Assembly (NCBI RefSeq): GCF_007049795.1
Contig: NZ_SCFY01000026.1
Coordinates: 1-57,770, forward strand
Direction: 5' to 3'
Length of the DNA stretch: 57,770 bases
Origin: Ectopseudomonas mendocina
GTDB taxonomy: Bacteria > Pseudomonadota > Gammaproteobacteria > Pseudomonadales > Pseudomonadaceae
Each line of letters begins with the position of its first letter. Within the stretch, counting starts at the first letter, position 1. The position numbers were made by a program, and so were the translations under genes. Shown here one piece after another: positions 1 to 8,437 of the stretch. The notes under the pieces were generated by a model, which had not been told where the DNA came from, did no database searches, and was given only the letters and a program-made list of their open reading frames with translations.

Positions 1-2
1 CC

Positions 3-212
3 CAGGCTCGAGACGCCGAACTGGAACAGCAGGCCGGTGCCCTGGCCGAAGCCCAACAGGCACTCGACGCCGAGCGTCAGCGCCTGGCCGCAGCGAGCGA
101 AGAGATTGCCAGCCTAACTGCCCAGGTGGCAGCCCTGCAGAGGCAGCTGGAAGAGGGCAGCGAAGCTGCTAGCGCTCTATCAGCTCAGCACGAAGCACCG
201 TTACCGACCTAG
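3..212 (+). CDS. C-terminal end of a coiled-coil phage protein (partial)
   Basis: An open frame from the left edge gives 69 residues and then TAG. It is rich in Ala, Gln, Glu and Leu with heptad-like spacing (for example LEQQAGALAEAQQALDAERQ), which indicates a long alpha-helical coiled coil ending in a short Pro-rich tail. The start lies outside the window. Its place just before the virion gene block suggests a structural or scaffolding-type phage protein, but no family can be assigned from the tail alone. Its last 44 bp overlap the 3' end of the antisense csrA-like gene. Confidence 0.6.
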   Translation, partial: QARDAELEQQAGALAEAQQALDAERQRLAAASEEIASLTAQVAALQRQLEEGSEAASALSAQHEAPLPT

Positions 213-381
213 GCGCAGTTATGTGCAGCTTCGCCTGCAGTTCTTCGTGCTGTCGGTGGATTTTGCGTAGAGAAATTGTGACGCCATCCCTGAGCAGCTC
301 TCTCAGCTCGGCCGCTGTCATGTTCTCGTCGAAAATGAGCTGCAGTTCCTCGCCTACACACCGCGTCAATGTCAAACCCAT
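169..381 (-). CDS. Phage-encoded CsrA/RsmA-like RNA-binding regulator (divergent)
   Basis: The 70-residue product resembles the CsrA/Rsm family of post-transcriptional regulators, which bind ANGGA motifs in mRNA leaders. The N-terminus LTLTRCVGEEL matches the family pattern LTRRVGE, and the end APRSVTVLRAEL matches APKEVAVHREEI. Arg7 and Arg64 fall where the family has its two RNA-binding arginines, but the second arginine of the LTRR motif is Cys8. About 15 residues (FDENMTAAELRELLRDG region) are inserted after the first strand, so the fold is enlarged. The ATG has a good AGGGAG ribosome binding site; the frame stays open upstream, so a longer form cannot be excluded. The gene is antisense to the virion block and isolated, like a moron. 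Assignment is by motif reading only. Confidence 0.72.
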   Translation of the reverse strand: MGLTLTRCVGEELQLIFDENMTAAELRELLRDGVTISLRKIHRQHEELQAKLHITAPRSVTVLRAELIER

Positions 382-389
382 GTCGCGCT

Positions 390-414
390 CCCTGCTGTGG
401 TTTTTGTAGCAGGG
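390..414 (-). promoter_or_regulatory. Hairpin enclosing the ribosome binding site of the csrA-like gene
   Basis: On the minus strand CCCTGCT and AGCAGGG form a perfect 7-bp stem around an 11-nt A-rich loop. The Shine-Dalgarno sequence (AGGGAG) starts in the 3' arm, nine bases before the ATG. The same bases contain AGGGA, which fits the CsrA consensus ANGGA. The hairpin should limit ribosome access and could allow autoregulation; both roles are inferred. Confidence 0.5.
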
Positions 415-499
415 TAGACCATCGATCCAAGGCCCGCCTGCTACAGGTTGCGCAATACCTTCCAGTGACATGGCGTAACCCTCACAGTGCGCCTCCTGA

Positions 500-513
500 C
501 CCCCTGTAGGGTT
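500..513. promoter_or_regulatory. Late-gene motif, copy 1 (CCCCCTGTAGGGTT)
   Basis: This is the first of three identical 14-mers in the prophage, each followed by NGSC and each lying 50-75 bp upstream of a late gene start. The core CCCTGTAGGG is a short inverted repeat. This copy is 75 bp before the 588 gene and also lies upstream of the divergent csrA-like gene. Two TTTCCCCTG repeats and a small CCCAG/CTGGG hairpin (555-571) lie between it and the start codon. Function is unknown; a phage-specific late promoter or operator is the simplest guess. Confidence 0.55.
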
Positions 514-587
514 CGCCATCGTTTCCCCTGACATTGAGACTTTCCCCTGTACCGCCCAGGAATCCACTGGGCTCAGGGTGAAAGCGG

Positions 588-1796
588 ATGGCACGTCAGG
601 AAAACTGGAAACTTGGGATCGACAACAGGTCGCCTACGGCTCGTATAGCCCCTGGCGCTGTTCGTGATTCCCTGAATTTCTCGCCCACCGACGCCGGCAC
701 CTTCGCGCTTCGGCCTGGGTTCGAATCGATCTACGCTGGCTCACGCATTCGCCTGAGCTTCCCTGTTGGGCGCGGTCGGGCGCTGGTTGCTGATGACACC
801 GGTTTGGTTGAGTTGGATCTGCTGTCGCAGGCTACACGCAACCTTGCTGCCATCACGCCGGCCGGCCCGCTGTGCGCTGCGAACCTGGCCGGTGACACCT
901 TCATCGCCTCGGCGCGCGACATGCTGCGCTATGCCGGTGGTGCTATCAGGCAATGGCTGGTACCGGAGGCGCCCGATAACTTCTCGGTGAGCCTGGTTGA
1001 CGGCGATCTGTTGCCCGGCCTCTATCGCCTGGCCTGCACGTTCGTAGATGCCTACGGTGACGAGTCGGGCGTCATGGACCCCGTGCGCATCAGCGTACCT
1101 GCTGGCAAGGCGCTGCAGGTTGACGTGCCGGTACCGCCGGCCGGCCTGAGCGTGCGCCTGTACGCCAGTGTGGCGAATGGTGAAACCCTCTACCTGCAGG
1201 CGAGCGATGCCGGCGTGCGGCAGATCGGCGCCATGCGCGACGACACTGCTCGCTGCACAACCATCGGCCTTTGCTCCATGCCGCGCCCAGACGCGCTGTG
1301 TGTGCTGTCCGACTCTCGCCTGGTGGGCATGCGTGGCAAGTACCTGTACCTGAGTCGGCCCTACCGCCCACACCTGCATGACCCTATTGCCGATTTCTTC
1401 CAGTTCGAGGCGGTGCCCGCCGTGGTGCTCCCGTGCGGTGCTGGCCTGTTCGTGTGTGCAGGGCAGGGCACCTACTTCCTCAATGGCATCGGAACCGAGC
1501 AGCCGCAGGCGCCGAAGGTGCTCGAGTACGGCGCCGTTTCCGGTACCGGCCGCGTGCTTCCAGACGGGCGCTGCGCCTGGATGTCGCCATGGGGCGTGGT
1601 GGTCGGCAATCCAGATGGATCTGCTGCGCCGATCGCCAGCGAACGATTCGTGCCTGGCCAGGGTGAGCGTGGCGCCACCGGCCTGGTGCACAGCAATGGC
1701 AGCTCGCTGCTGGTTACCACAATGCGCGGTGCTGGCGAGGGCGTCAGCCCGTTGGCCGCCCGCGATTACTTCCAAACGGAGTACATCGAGCCATGA
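588..1796 (+). CDS. Phage virion protein, predicted beta-rich (402 aa)
   Basis: This is the first gene of a nine-gene overlapping virion block. The ATG is preceded by AGGGTG at good spacing. The N-terminal part (RDSLNFSPTDAGTFALRPGF) resembles the 'unravelled repeats plus RPG' openings of phage tail and head-completion proteins that form beta-propellers, and the rest alternates short beta-type segments with Gly turns. There is no enzymatic motif, signal peptide or membrane segment. The stop overlaps the next start (ATGA). I read it as a head-tail connector or tail-hub type protein by context and composition, without a firm family. Confidence 0.6.
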   Translation: MARQENWKLGIDNRSPTARIAPGAVRDSLNFSPTDAGTFALRPGFESIYAGSRIRLSFPVGRGRALVADDTGLVELDLLSQATRNLAAITPAGPLCAANLAGDTFIASARDMLRYAGGAIRQWLVPEAPDNFSVSLVDGDLLPGLYRLACTFVDAYGDESGVMDPVRISVPAGKALQVDVPVPPAGLSVRLYASVANGETLYLQASDAGVRQIGAMRDDTARCTTIGLCSMPRPDALCVLSDSRLVGMRGKYLYLSRPYRPHLHDPIADFFQFEAVPAVVLPCGAGLFVCAGQGTYFLNGIGTEQPQAPKVLEYGAVSGTGRVLPDGRCAWMSPWGVVVGNPDGSAAPIASERFVPGQGERGATGLVHSNGSSLLVTTMRGAGEGVSPLAARDYFQTEYIEP

Positions 1797-2302
1797 AAGA
1801 GCATGGGAAGTGGGGGTTTCGTTATCAGTACGAGTACTCCGAAGGCGGAATCATCATCGATCGTGGCGATGCCACGAACCTGATTCCGCAGGTGGGCATG
1901 GATCACCTGGCTGGCCTTCTGCGCGGCACTGCTGCGCCGATCAGCAACTGGTACTTGGGGCTGTTCTCGGGCAACTACGTGCCGGATGACCCTGGTGTCA
2001 CTGCTGCCGATCTGCCGGTCAACGTCGGGGAGTTCACAGCCTACCAGGGCGCCTCTCGGCTGGACTGGGAGCATGAGTACGACAACCTGAGCGAGGTCAG
2101 CAACGCGAACAATCGCGCCGAGTTCGTGTTTACCGGCTCTGGCACTGTGCGTGGCGGCTTCCTCATTTCCAACTCGGTGAAGGGCGGTAACACCGGTTTG
2201 CTCATGTCGATCGTCCGCTTCCCAAATCCGCGACCTGTTGAGCCGGGCGGCATTCTGCGCGTCTTGGCTGGTGTCGTGTTCATCCCGACCACTGTTGCGT
2301 AA
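1793..2302 (+). CDS. Phage structural protein of unknown function (169 aa)
   Basis: It overlaps the previous stop by four bases (ATGA), so the two are translationally coupled. The product is soluble and Gly/Asn/Thr rich. Its pattern, a query on a short surface region (WYLGLFSGNYVPDD) followed by a beta-rich C-terminus, is of the kind found in small tail-decoration proteins of lambdoid-like phages. Its overall layout parallels the next gene product (both have LxLFxG/GLHTGDPG-like segments about 50 residues in), so the pair may be paralogous. No catalytic motif is seen; function is inferred only from its place in the virion operon. Confidence 0.6.
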   Translation: MKEHGKWGFRYQYEYSEGGIIIDRGDATNLIPQVGMDHLAGLLRGTAAPISNWYLGLFSGNYVPDDPGVTAADLPVNVGEFTAYQGASRLDWEHEYDNLSEVSNANNRAEFVFTGSGTVRGGFLISNSVKGGNTGLLMSIVRFPNPRPVEPGGILRVLAGVVFIPTTVA

Positions 2303-2314
2303 TAGGAGGCGACC

Positions 2315-2734
2315 GTGAGCAATTCCAGCCATGCCAGTCAGGAGATCATCCGGCTGCTGTTTACCACCGTGGCGCTGGCCGCGCGTCCGACTTCGTGGTT
2401 CGTGGGCCTGCATACCGGTGACCCAGGTATCGATGGCAGTGCCAGCGAACTTACCACTGCGACTGACCCGAACTACGTACGTACCGCCGTCACCTGGGAC
2501 GAGAGTGTGGTCACCGATCTGACGCGCGTTGAAAACGACGCTGAGGTCGCTTTCCCGGCTTCCGGCGCCGCCGGCAGCTACACCATCCAGTTCATCACCA
2601 TCTGGGACGCAGCTACCGCTGGCAACTGCTTGGCGCGTCTGCCGCTGGTACCGGCGCGCGCTGTTGCACCGGCTGGCATCCTGCGTTTCCCGATCGGCGA
2701 GATCATCATCGAGGGCGGCATCAATGACGACTAA
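2315..2734 (+). CDS. Phage tail or fibre-associated protein (139 aa)
   Basis: It starts with GTG behind an excellent AGGAGG site. The N-terminal region contains GLHTGDPG, a motif I associate with small phage tail-fibre proteins of unknown fold, followed by short beta segments and a C-terminal FPIGEIIIEGG. There is no membrane segment or signal peptide. The 3' end overlaps the next gene by 11 bp in another frame. The family link is tentative; membership of the virion operon is clear from spacing and orientation. Confidence 0.6.
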   Translation: MSNSSHASQEIIRLLFTTVALAARPTSWFVGLHTGDPGIDGSASELTTATDPNYVRTAVTWDESVVTDLTRVENDAEVAFPASGAAGSYTIQFITIWDAATAGNCLARLPLVPARAVAPAGILRFPIGEIIIEGGINDD

Positions 2735-3170
2735 GATCAGTACCGGCCTGTCTGGCTACCTGCTTGCGACTGGCTCGCTGCGGCAGGCGTTTGCATCCAG
2801 CTTCCTGCGTGTTTACCAGGGCGCCGAGCCGGCCACCGCTGATGCGGCGTTGCCGGTTGATGCCATCCTGCTGTGCGAGATCAGTGTCGACGGCGAGGGC
2901 GGCGGCATCAACCTCAATGCCACGGCAGACGGCACCTACATCAGCAAGAGCCCGACCGAGACCTGGCGCGGTGAAGCGCTGGCAACTGGCACGCCGACCT
3001 ACTTCCGTTGGGTGACCGGGCCGGACGCTGGCGGCGCAAGCAGCGTGCTGCCGCGCATCCAGGGCAAAGTCGGCCTGGCCGGCGTCGAGCTGAATTTCTC
3101 GTCGCTGAACTTCGTCGAAGGTGCGATCCAGAAGGTCGACTATTTCGTCGTGGCCATGCCTTCGAACTGA
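2724..3170 (+). CDS. Phage virion protein of unknown function (148 aa)
   Basis: The open frame extends further upstream, but the ATG at the overlap with the preceding gene gives the expected operon layout, so I use it (MTTKISTGLSGYLLATGSLR). The N-terminus STGLSGYLLATGSLRQAF resembles openings of small phage proteins that sit in clusters with the GLHTGDPG type. The remainder is Gly/Ala/Thr rich with predicted beta structure. It ends 11 bp before the next ATG. No enzymatic motif is seen. Confidence 0.6.
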   Translation: MTTKISTGLSGYLLATGSLRQAFASSFLRVYQGAEPATADAALPVDAILLCEISVDGEGGGINLNATADGTYISKSPTETWRGEALATGTPTYFRWVTGPDAGGASSVLPRIQGKVGLAGVELNFSSLNFVEGAIQKVDYFVVAMPSN

Positions 3171-3181
3171 TGGGGTGACGC

Positions 3182-5125
3182 ATGGCGAACCGCCTGGTAA
3201 AGCCCCCACGGATCACGCAGACCGCTGAGGTCAGGCATGTGCCGTTTCGGCCTGCGTACTGCATTAGCTCGACGGTTCGGTCGAGCAGTGGGCGTACAAC
3301 AGGCTACAAGAGCAGCGGTACGCCAGGCTTGCCGCTGAATTTCTCTGGCGCCTACCTGCTGGCTACGGCTCAGGCTAATCCGAGTGTCTTTGCTGGCGGT
3401 GCGTATGCCGGCAGCATTGGAAAGGGTGGTGGGGAAACATCGCTGACTACTTCCACCAGCACCAGCTGCGTTCCCGCGCAGCCGGAGGTGAAAGGGGAGC
3501 CCGCCCGACTGGTCGTATCCCTCGAGCCTGGCTGGAATGCCAGCGCATCGTCACGCCAGCGCCTGACGGGCGATTTCATATTCAGCTTTGACGTCTGCCT
3601 GCATCCGATTGGCGTCGTGATCGGTGTGGCGCCTGCCAATCAGGACACGCTATTCGCCACGGCAGAACATGCGTACTACCTGCGCGGGGATCAGATCAGT
3701 GTGCTCGAGCAGGGCGAGATCGTCGCCAGTTGCCCGTTCTTTTCCAGCGATGGCGTGCGGCTGAGCATAAGCCGAGTGGGGCAGGCGGTGGTCTACTCGG
3801 CTCAGGGCTGGTCGTATGTCAGCCTGAATGCATCGATCGGCGACAAGGTCGGTGATGCGCTTCTGTATTCGGCCGGCGACTTCGTTGATAACCCGGTTAT
3901 CTCGGTAGCTATTCCTGCTCGAGCAGTGGGCAAGGTCGGTACCAGAAGCCTGGTGCGCGAGACGGCATCTGCGCGTGGGCGTGCTGGGTTCACCGGGAAG
4001 ATGCGCAAGGTGCTTGGCGATATCGGTATCAGGGGCAGCGCGTCTGCGTTGCTCGACACTGCTGCTCGGGCGGTTGGTCGTATTGGTTTTTACGGTACCG
4101 CCAGGCCAAGCGCCAATGAGGGGATTGCCACTCTCCCAGGCCTGCAGGTGTTCGCCAGTGACCGACCTATCGGCGTCGGCAATATTGCAATGCCACGGCC
4201 TGCCGTGAGCGGCGATGCCGGTTTTGCGTTACCTGACGTGGCTGTAGGTGCTCTGGGCATTCCTGCGCCGATGATCAGCGGCATCATACTGGTGGGCAGT
4301 GCTGGATCTGGTGACGTGCGGCTCCCGGCGCTTGAGGTGATCGGCGCCGATTATCCATACGGCATTGGCCGTGTGCAGTTGCCAGTGATCGAGGTTGGCG
4401 GGCGCGAGCGTGTGTATGACCCGGATGGCGAATACATGCTCGAACTCGTCTACCTGCAGACGCAGTTGGGCACTGACAACGTGGCGTATGTGGCCTGGCG
4501 CGAGCGGATAGGTGTGGGCTTCGACCTGATCGTATCGGTGTTCGTAGAGGATCTGATCTATGAGTCGCTGATCGTCGGCGACAAGATGAGTCAGTCCCAG
4601 ATCATGTACGAGGTGCTGCGCAGCGCGGTCAGCATCTACAACTCGGGCAGCCTGGTCGATGACGTGGTGCTGCAGTACGCCACCAATCTTGTGACAGGGG
4701 CTGCATCACGCTACGAGAACTTCGAGTTCACTGGCTTCTTCAATGATGGGCTCGACAGCTACGCCTGGGACGAGAGTGGGGTCTATCGGATCGTCGACGG
4801 TGCTGGTGATGATGGCGAACCGCTGTCTGCCGCAATCGACTTCGCAGCGGCCGGCACTGACAGCAGCGCTGAAAAGTACCTGACGGCTGCCTATTTCGGT
4901 ATCGCTACCGATGGCCAGGTCTATGCGCGGGTAACCACGCATGATGGGCGGGAGCAGCTTTACAAGGCCATTCCTGGGCGTGGCCACCACCGTGCAGTGA
5001 CTGCCAAGGGGATCACTGCCAGGTATTGGAATGTTCGCCTCGAACTCACTGATGCGACGTTCGCTGACCTCGACAGCATCGAGTGGGATATTCCCGTAGC
5101 CACCCGCCGGATGCACTCGCGATGA
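3182..5125 (+). CDS. Phage tail-type protein with tandem 'LPxLxVxG' repeats (647 aa)
   Basis: The ATG lies behind GGGGTG. Residues about 1-230 are beta-type with no recognised family. Residues about 240-407 are built of short imperfect repeats: first an AVGKVG/GDIGIRG/AVGRIGFYG type, then a G-x-hydrophobic-x-LP-x-LxV-x-G type (IATLPGLQV, IAMPRPAV, FALPDVAV, VRLPALEV, VQLPVIEV). Residues 420-647 are non-repetitive. Such repeats are common in phage fibre or tail-tip proteins exposed to the host, so this is a likely adsorption-apparatus protein, by inference. The stop overlaps the next start as ATGA. Confidence 0.65.
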   Translation: MANRLVKPPRITQTAEVRHVPFRPAYCISSTVRSSSGRTTGYKSSGTPGLPLNFSGAYLLATAQANPSVFAGGAYAGSIGKGGGETSLTTSTSTSCVPAQPEVKGEPARLVVSLEPGWNASASSRQRLTGDFIFSFDVCLHPIGVVIGVAPANQDTLFATAEHAYYLRGDQISVLEQGEIVASCPFFSSDGVRLSISRVGQAVVYSAQGWSYVSLNASIGDKVGDALLYSAGDFVDNPVISVAIPARAVGKVGTRSLVRETASARGRAGFTGKMRKVLGDIGIRGSASALLDTAARAVGRIGFYGTARPSANEGIATLPGLQVFASDRPIGVGNIAMPRPAVSGDAGFALPDVAVGALGIPAPMISGIILVGSAGSGDVRLPALEVIGADYPYGIGRVQLPVIEVGGRERVYDPDGEYMLELVYLQTQLGTDNVAYVAWRERIGVGFDLIVSVFVEDLIYESLIVGDKMSQSQIMYEVLRSAVSIYNSGSLVDDVVLQYATNLVTGAASRYENFEFTGFFNDGLDSYAWDESGVYRIVDGAGDDGEPLSAAIDFAAAGTDSSAEKYLTAAYFGIATDGQVYARVTTHDGREQLYKAIPGRGHHRAVTAKGITARYWNVRLELTDATFADLDSIEWDIPVATRRMHSR

Positions 5126-7503
5126 AACCGGTACGGGTGCGTTTTTCCTGCAAGCCAGATCCTGTTGTTCGGCGTCGGGTTATTTCCGAGGGGGAGAAGC
5201 TGCCAGCCGGACAGAGCAAGACTTTCATATTCATGGGCTACCTATGCAAGCTGGTGGCCGATCAGTTCGTTTGCGTAGCGGACGTGATCGATATGCCTGT
5301 CCGGCTGCTGGGGTTTCGCGGCCCGCTGTTCCGCCTTGGCGAGTTCAGCCCGCTGGCTTTCACCGTTGCAGGCAAGCGCGAGCAGTACGCGCTCAATAGC
5401 GTGATCGATGAGCCGCTGCCTGCGAAGTTTAAGGCGAAGTTGTTCGCTAGTGCCGACCATGGAAACGAGTTCGTGGCCAGAGCATATATCGGTGCAGTGA
5501 TGCCGCCTCGTTATGGTGATGAGGTTGTGCGTGCCAGTCTGATCCTGGCCTTTCAGTTCATCCCGGCTGACCAGACGATGGATGGCTTCTTCAATGGTTG
5601 CGATACCCAGCAGTTCCAGATTGGGCTGCAAGTCGTAGGGGGCGGGCCACGGCTTGGCGCGGTGATTCGGGAGAGTTGGTTCGGGCTCGATGGACTGACC
5701 TTTGCGACTGCATACAGCTCTAAGACGTTGCCTGCCCCTGCGGATGCGCCAAGCCCAGCAGGGCCATACCAGTCGCCATATCGCCCACGCTGGAACGTGC
5801 CGCAGCCTCGCCAAGTAGCCATGCCTGCAGTTCAGCCAGTGGTTGTAGAAGAACAGCAGCGGTACGTGCTGGGCGTGCAGGTAGCCTTCGATATGCCCGC
5901 AAACCACTTCATCCTGGCCGACGAGGGCGACGGGGCAAAGTGGTATGCGCTGCAGTATCCGCATGCCAAGGCTGCTCGCTCAGGGTTCATGGTGCTTGAG
6001 CTTGAACGTAGGGCTTACATCGAAGACGAGATTCCGGCCGGTGTGGCCGTAGGCTACTCGACGGTTGATGTCGTGCCTGTGTGGGCTGAGCCAAGCGATC
6101 CAACTTCGGCGCCGACTCAGTACCTGTTCAACACCCTGCATAAGCTGGTGCCGAACGGTGATTGGCCTGCGCACCTGCAGCAGGCGTCTTTTGTGCCAGA
6201 ACTACGGATTGCGCCGGGACTGTTCACGACTGATTTTTCCATGATCGACTACTACCCGGATCTATCGGGGCAGGACTGTTACCGGCCATGTGTGGTCGGT
6301 GCTATTCATGCCACTGAGTTGGATGGGTTGGTCGAGTTCGTCGCATCGGTTCGTGCTGGCGACGAGTACCTGTTGCCCATCACAAGCGAACTGCGCTTTG
6401 ACGACAGCGCCGGCATCACGCCTGGTGAGGCAGCGAAAGTGAAGGTTACCCGCACTGGTCTGCTGGTTGTCTCCTACACCGTGGCCACCGGTGCCATTGC
6501 CACGCGGATGATGGCGCCTGACGTGCTGGGGTCTGGTCAGTGCCCCTGGTATGACAGCGGCGAAATGGACCCGGCGATCGCTTACTACCCGCAGGTACTG
6601 TGGGGTGGTGTTGTGGGTGGCAAGCGCTGCTATGCCGTGCGTGCGCTGCGTTACCTGCGTAGCGTTTGGCTGGGCAGCTTGCTGCAGGACGTTGGCGGCG
6701 GCTGGTGGTGGTTTACCGATAACTACAGGGGCTGGCGCCGCGAATCGACCGAGGATATCCGGCCGCCGCTATACCGCACCGATCTCGGCTTCGGGCCGTA
6801 TATCGACCGCGACCAGCCAGAGGAATTGTGGTGGATCGTCGACGGTGTCCTGCAGCGTGTGACGCCGCCGGCCGGATACCGGGTAGTCACCAGGGCCAGA
6901 CAAACCAGCTTCGCCGTCGAAGGCCAGAATGATCTGAGTGCATACCTGGCTGAGCTCTATGCGCACATGGGCATCTTCGGCGGGCCAGGTTTTTCTGATG
7001 TTGTCTGGCAGGAGTACGCGCTCGAGGAATACCTGCTGCCGAACACGCTGCAGCAGCAGTTCGCGCCAGTGGCGGATGGCCGGGTGGTGCACTTCCTTCC
7101 GCCGAACGAGGAACCGGGCGTGCTGCGCCTGCAGGTGTTCGACGGTGCTGCGGTGGCCGACTACGGCACTGTGGCCGTGCCGTGGGTGAGTGGCACCCAT
7201 TACACCAGTTCGGAGAATCGATATCCCGTCTACGCACTCACCTGCTACCAGCGCGAGACGTGGCTTGATGGGGAGTTGGTCACGCCCGCTGGATTGATCC
7301 TCACCGTGACAAGCGGCAATCGCGGCTACGCGCTGATATCGCGCGATGGCGCCGCGACCTGGGAGCCTCTAGTAAATGCACCGGACAGCTTCGAGGCAGA
7401 GCAGAACGCAGGCGTCCCAGGCCACGGATACATCTTTACCGGCACGGCGCTCTGGTCGCCAACGCCAGGTTACCCATACGTGAAGGAGAGCAGCAATGGC
7501 TGA
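5122..7503 (+). CDS. Large phage virion protein with a C-terminal Asp-box (793 aa)
   Basis: An upstream ATG exists in the same frame, but the start in the ATGA overlap (MKPVRVRFSCKP) fits the operon best. The protein is aromatic and Gly/Pro rich and looks beta-dominated, with a Pro-rich linker at about residues 205-235. Near residue 740 it has SRDGAATW, an Asp-box (SxDxGxTW) as found in beta-propeller sialidase-like repeats. Only one Asp-box is obvious, so catalytic activity is not implied. Size and position suggest a tail spike, fibre or tail-tip protein. The last 8 bp overlap the next gene. Confidence 0.6.
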   Translation: MKPVRVRFSCKPDPVVRRRVISEGEKLPAGQSKTFIFMGYLCKLVADQFVCVADVIDMPVRLLGFRGPLFRLGEFSPLAFTVAGKREQYALNSVIDEPLPAKFKAKLFASADHGNEFVARAYIGAVMPPRYGDEVVRASLILAFQFIPADQTMDGFFNGCDTQQFQIGLQVVGGGPRLGAVIRESWFGLDGLTFATAYSSKTLPAPADAPSPAGPYQSPYRPRWNVPQPRQVAMPAVQPVVVEEQQRYVLGVQVAFDMPANHFILADEGDGAKWYALQYPHAKAARSGFMVLELERRAYIEDEIPAGVAVGYSTVDVVPVWAEPSDPTSAPTQYLFNTLHKLVPNGDWPAHLQQASFVPELRIAPGLFTTDFSMIDYYPDLSGQDCYRPCVVGAIHATELDGLVEFVASVRAGDEYLLPITSELRFDDSAGITPGEAAKVKVTRTGLLVVSYTVATGAIATRMMAPDVLGSGQCPWYDSGEMDPAIAYYPQVLWGGVVGGKRCYAVRALRYLRSVWLGSLLQDVGGGWWWFTDNYRGWRRESTEDIRPPLYRTDLGFGPYIDRDQPEELWWIVDGVLQRVTPPAGYRVVTRARQTSFAVEGQNDLSAYLAELYAHMGIFGGPGFSDVVWQEYALEEYLLPNTLQQQFAPVADGRVVHFLPPNEEPGVLRLQVFDGAAVADYGTVAVPWVSGTHYTSSENRYPVYALTCYQRETWLDGELVTPAGLILTVTSGNRGYALISRDGAATWEPLVNAPDSFEAEQNAGVPGHGYIFTGTALWSPTPGYPYVKESSNG

Positions 7504-8437
7504 GTTCGAGAACGTCACAAGTTTTCTGCAGTCGCAGTCGAGCCGTGCGCTGACTGACGCGATCAACACCCGCAACATGATCTGGAATCAGATTCCGGGG
7601 CAGGTGAAAGAGCGGCACCTGAGCTTCAACGTATCGAAGCCAGCGCTTGGTGCGGCGCCGAAACTCAGCGATATCTTCGGCGTAGGCGATTCGACGAATG
7701 CTGAAGTCATGCGCCTTAACGCAGAGGCAGACGAGTGGCTGAGCAAGTTCTCCCCGGCAATCAGTGGTGATCTGAAAACGCTGCCAGAGGACATGCTGCT
7801 CGGCATCATTTCTGGCTCCAAGCCCTACGGCCTGGATCGTACCGTGCTGGAAATTGTCTGGCAGCAGGCGCGCGACCGAGCAGGGCGAGCAGCTGACTCC
7901 GAAGTGCGCACCATCGAGACACGATTCGCGGGGGCTGGTTTCGCGATGCCTCAAGGGGCAATGGTCGCCGCGATCACTGCAGCCGAGCAGCGGGCTGGCC
8001 AGGCCATCGCCGAGGTGAACTGGCAGCAGGCGATCAAGGATGCCGATATCAAAATCGACCTGCTCAAGTTCGCAGAAGAGCAGGCCATTCGCCTGAAGCT
8101 GGGCCTGCTGTCGCAGATGGCTGAGTTCTACCGCATGTGGTACGCGGTGCCTGATCGTGATCTAGAGCGTGCCCGGCTGCGTGCTCAGGCGCAGGCGACG
8201 TTCCAGTCCGCACTGGCGAACTATCACAACGTCGAACTGGCATGGGAAGGCATGCGCCTGGACGTCGAGAAAAGCAAGGTGGACGTGGGCCTTACCTACG
8301 ACCGCAACAAGGTAGCGCTGAGCAACGGCAGCAATACCGCTAGCGCTCTCGGCCAGGCAACGAATGCCCTGGCCCAGGTTGCAGCATCCAATGGTGCCGC
8401 TGCATCGAGCCTGGTAGCTAAGGTTGAGGATATCTGA
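7496..8437 (+). CDS. Phage virion protein, mostly helical (313 aa)
   Basis: The ATG overlaps the preceding stop and has AAGGAG upstream. In contrast to its neighbours the product is predicted mainly alpha-helical: residues about 110-270 are rich in Ala, Gln, Glu, Arg and Leu with heptad tendency, and the C-terminus is Asn/Ala/Ser rich. No enzymatic motif or transmembrane segment is seen. Helical Ala/Gln-rich proteins late in virion operons are sometimes internal or ejected proteins; that is a guess from composition. The stop shares one base with the next start (TGATG). Confidence 0.6.
   Translation: MAEFENVTSFLQSQSSRALTDAINTRNMIWNQIPGQVKERHLSFNVSKPALGAAPKLSDIFGVGDSTNAEVMRLNAEADEWLSKFSPAISGDLKTLPEDMLLGIISGSKPYGLDRTVLEIVWQQARDRAGRAADSEVRTIETRFAGAGFAMPQGAMVAAITAAEQRAGQAIAEVNWQQAIKDADIKIDLLKFAEEQAIRLKLGLLSQMAEFYRMWYAVPDRDLERARLRAQAQATFQSALANYHNVELAWEGMRLDVEKSKVDVGLTYDRNKVALSNGSNTASALGQATNALAQVAASNGAAASSLVAKVEDI

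Noticed and set aside
5122..7503. Sialidase activity of the 793-aa protein on the basis of the Asp-box
   Set aside because: Only one Asp-box is seen and no catalytic arginine triad; the motif occurs in many non-enzymatic beta proteins.
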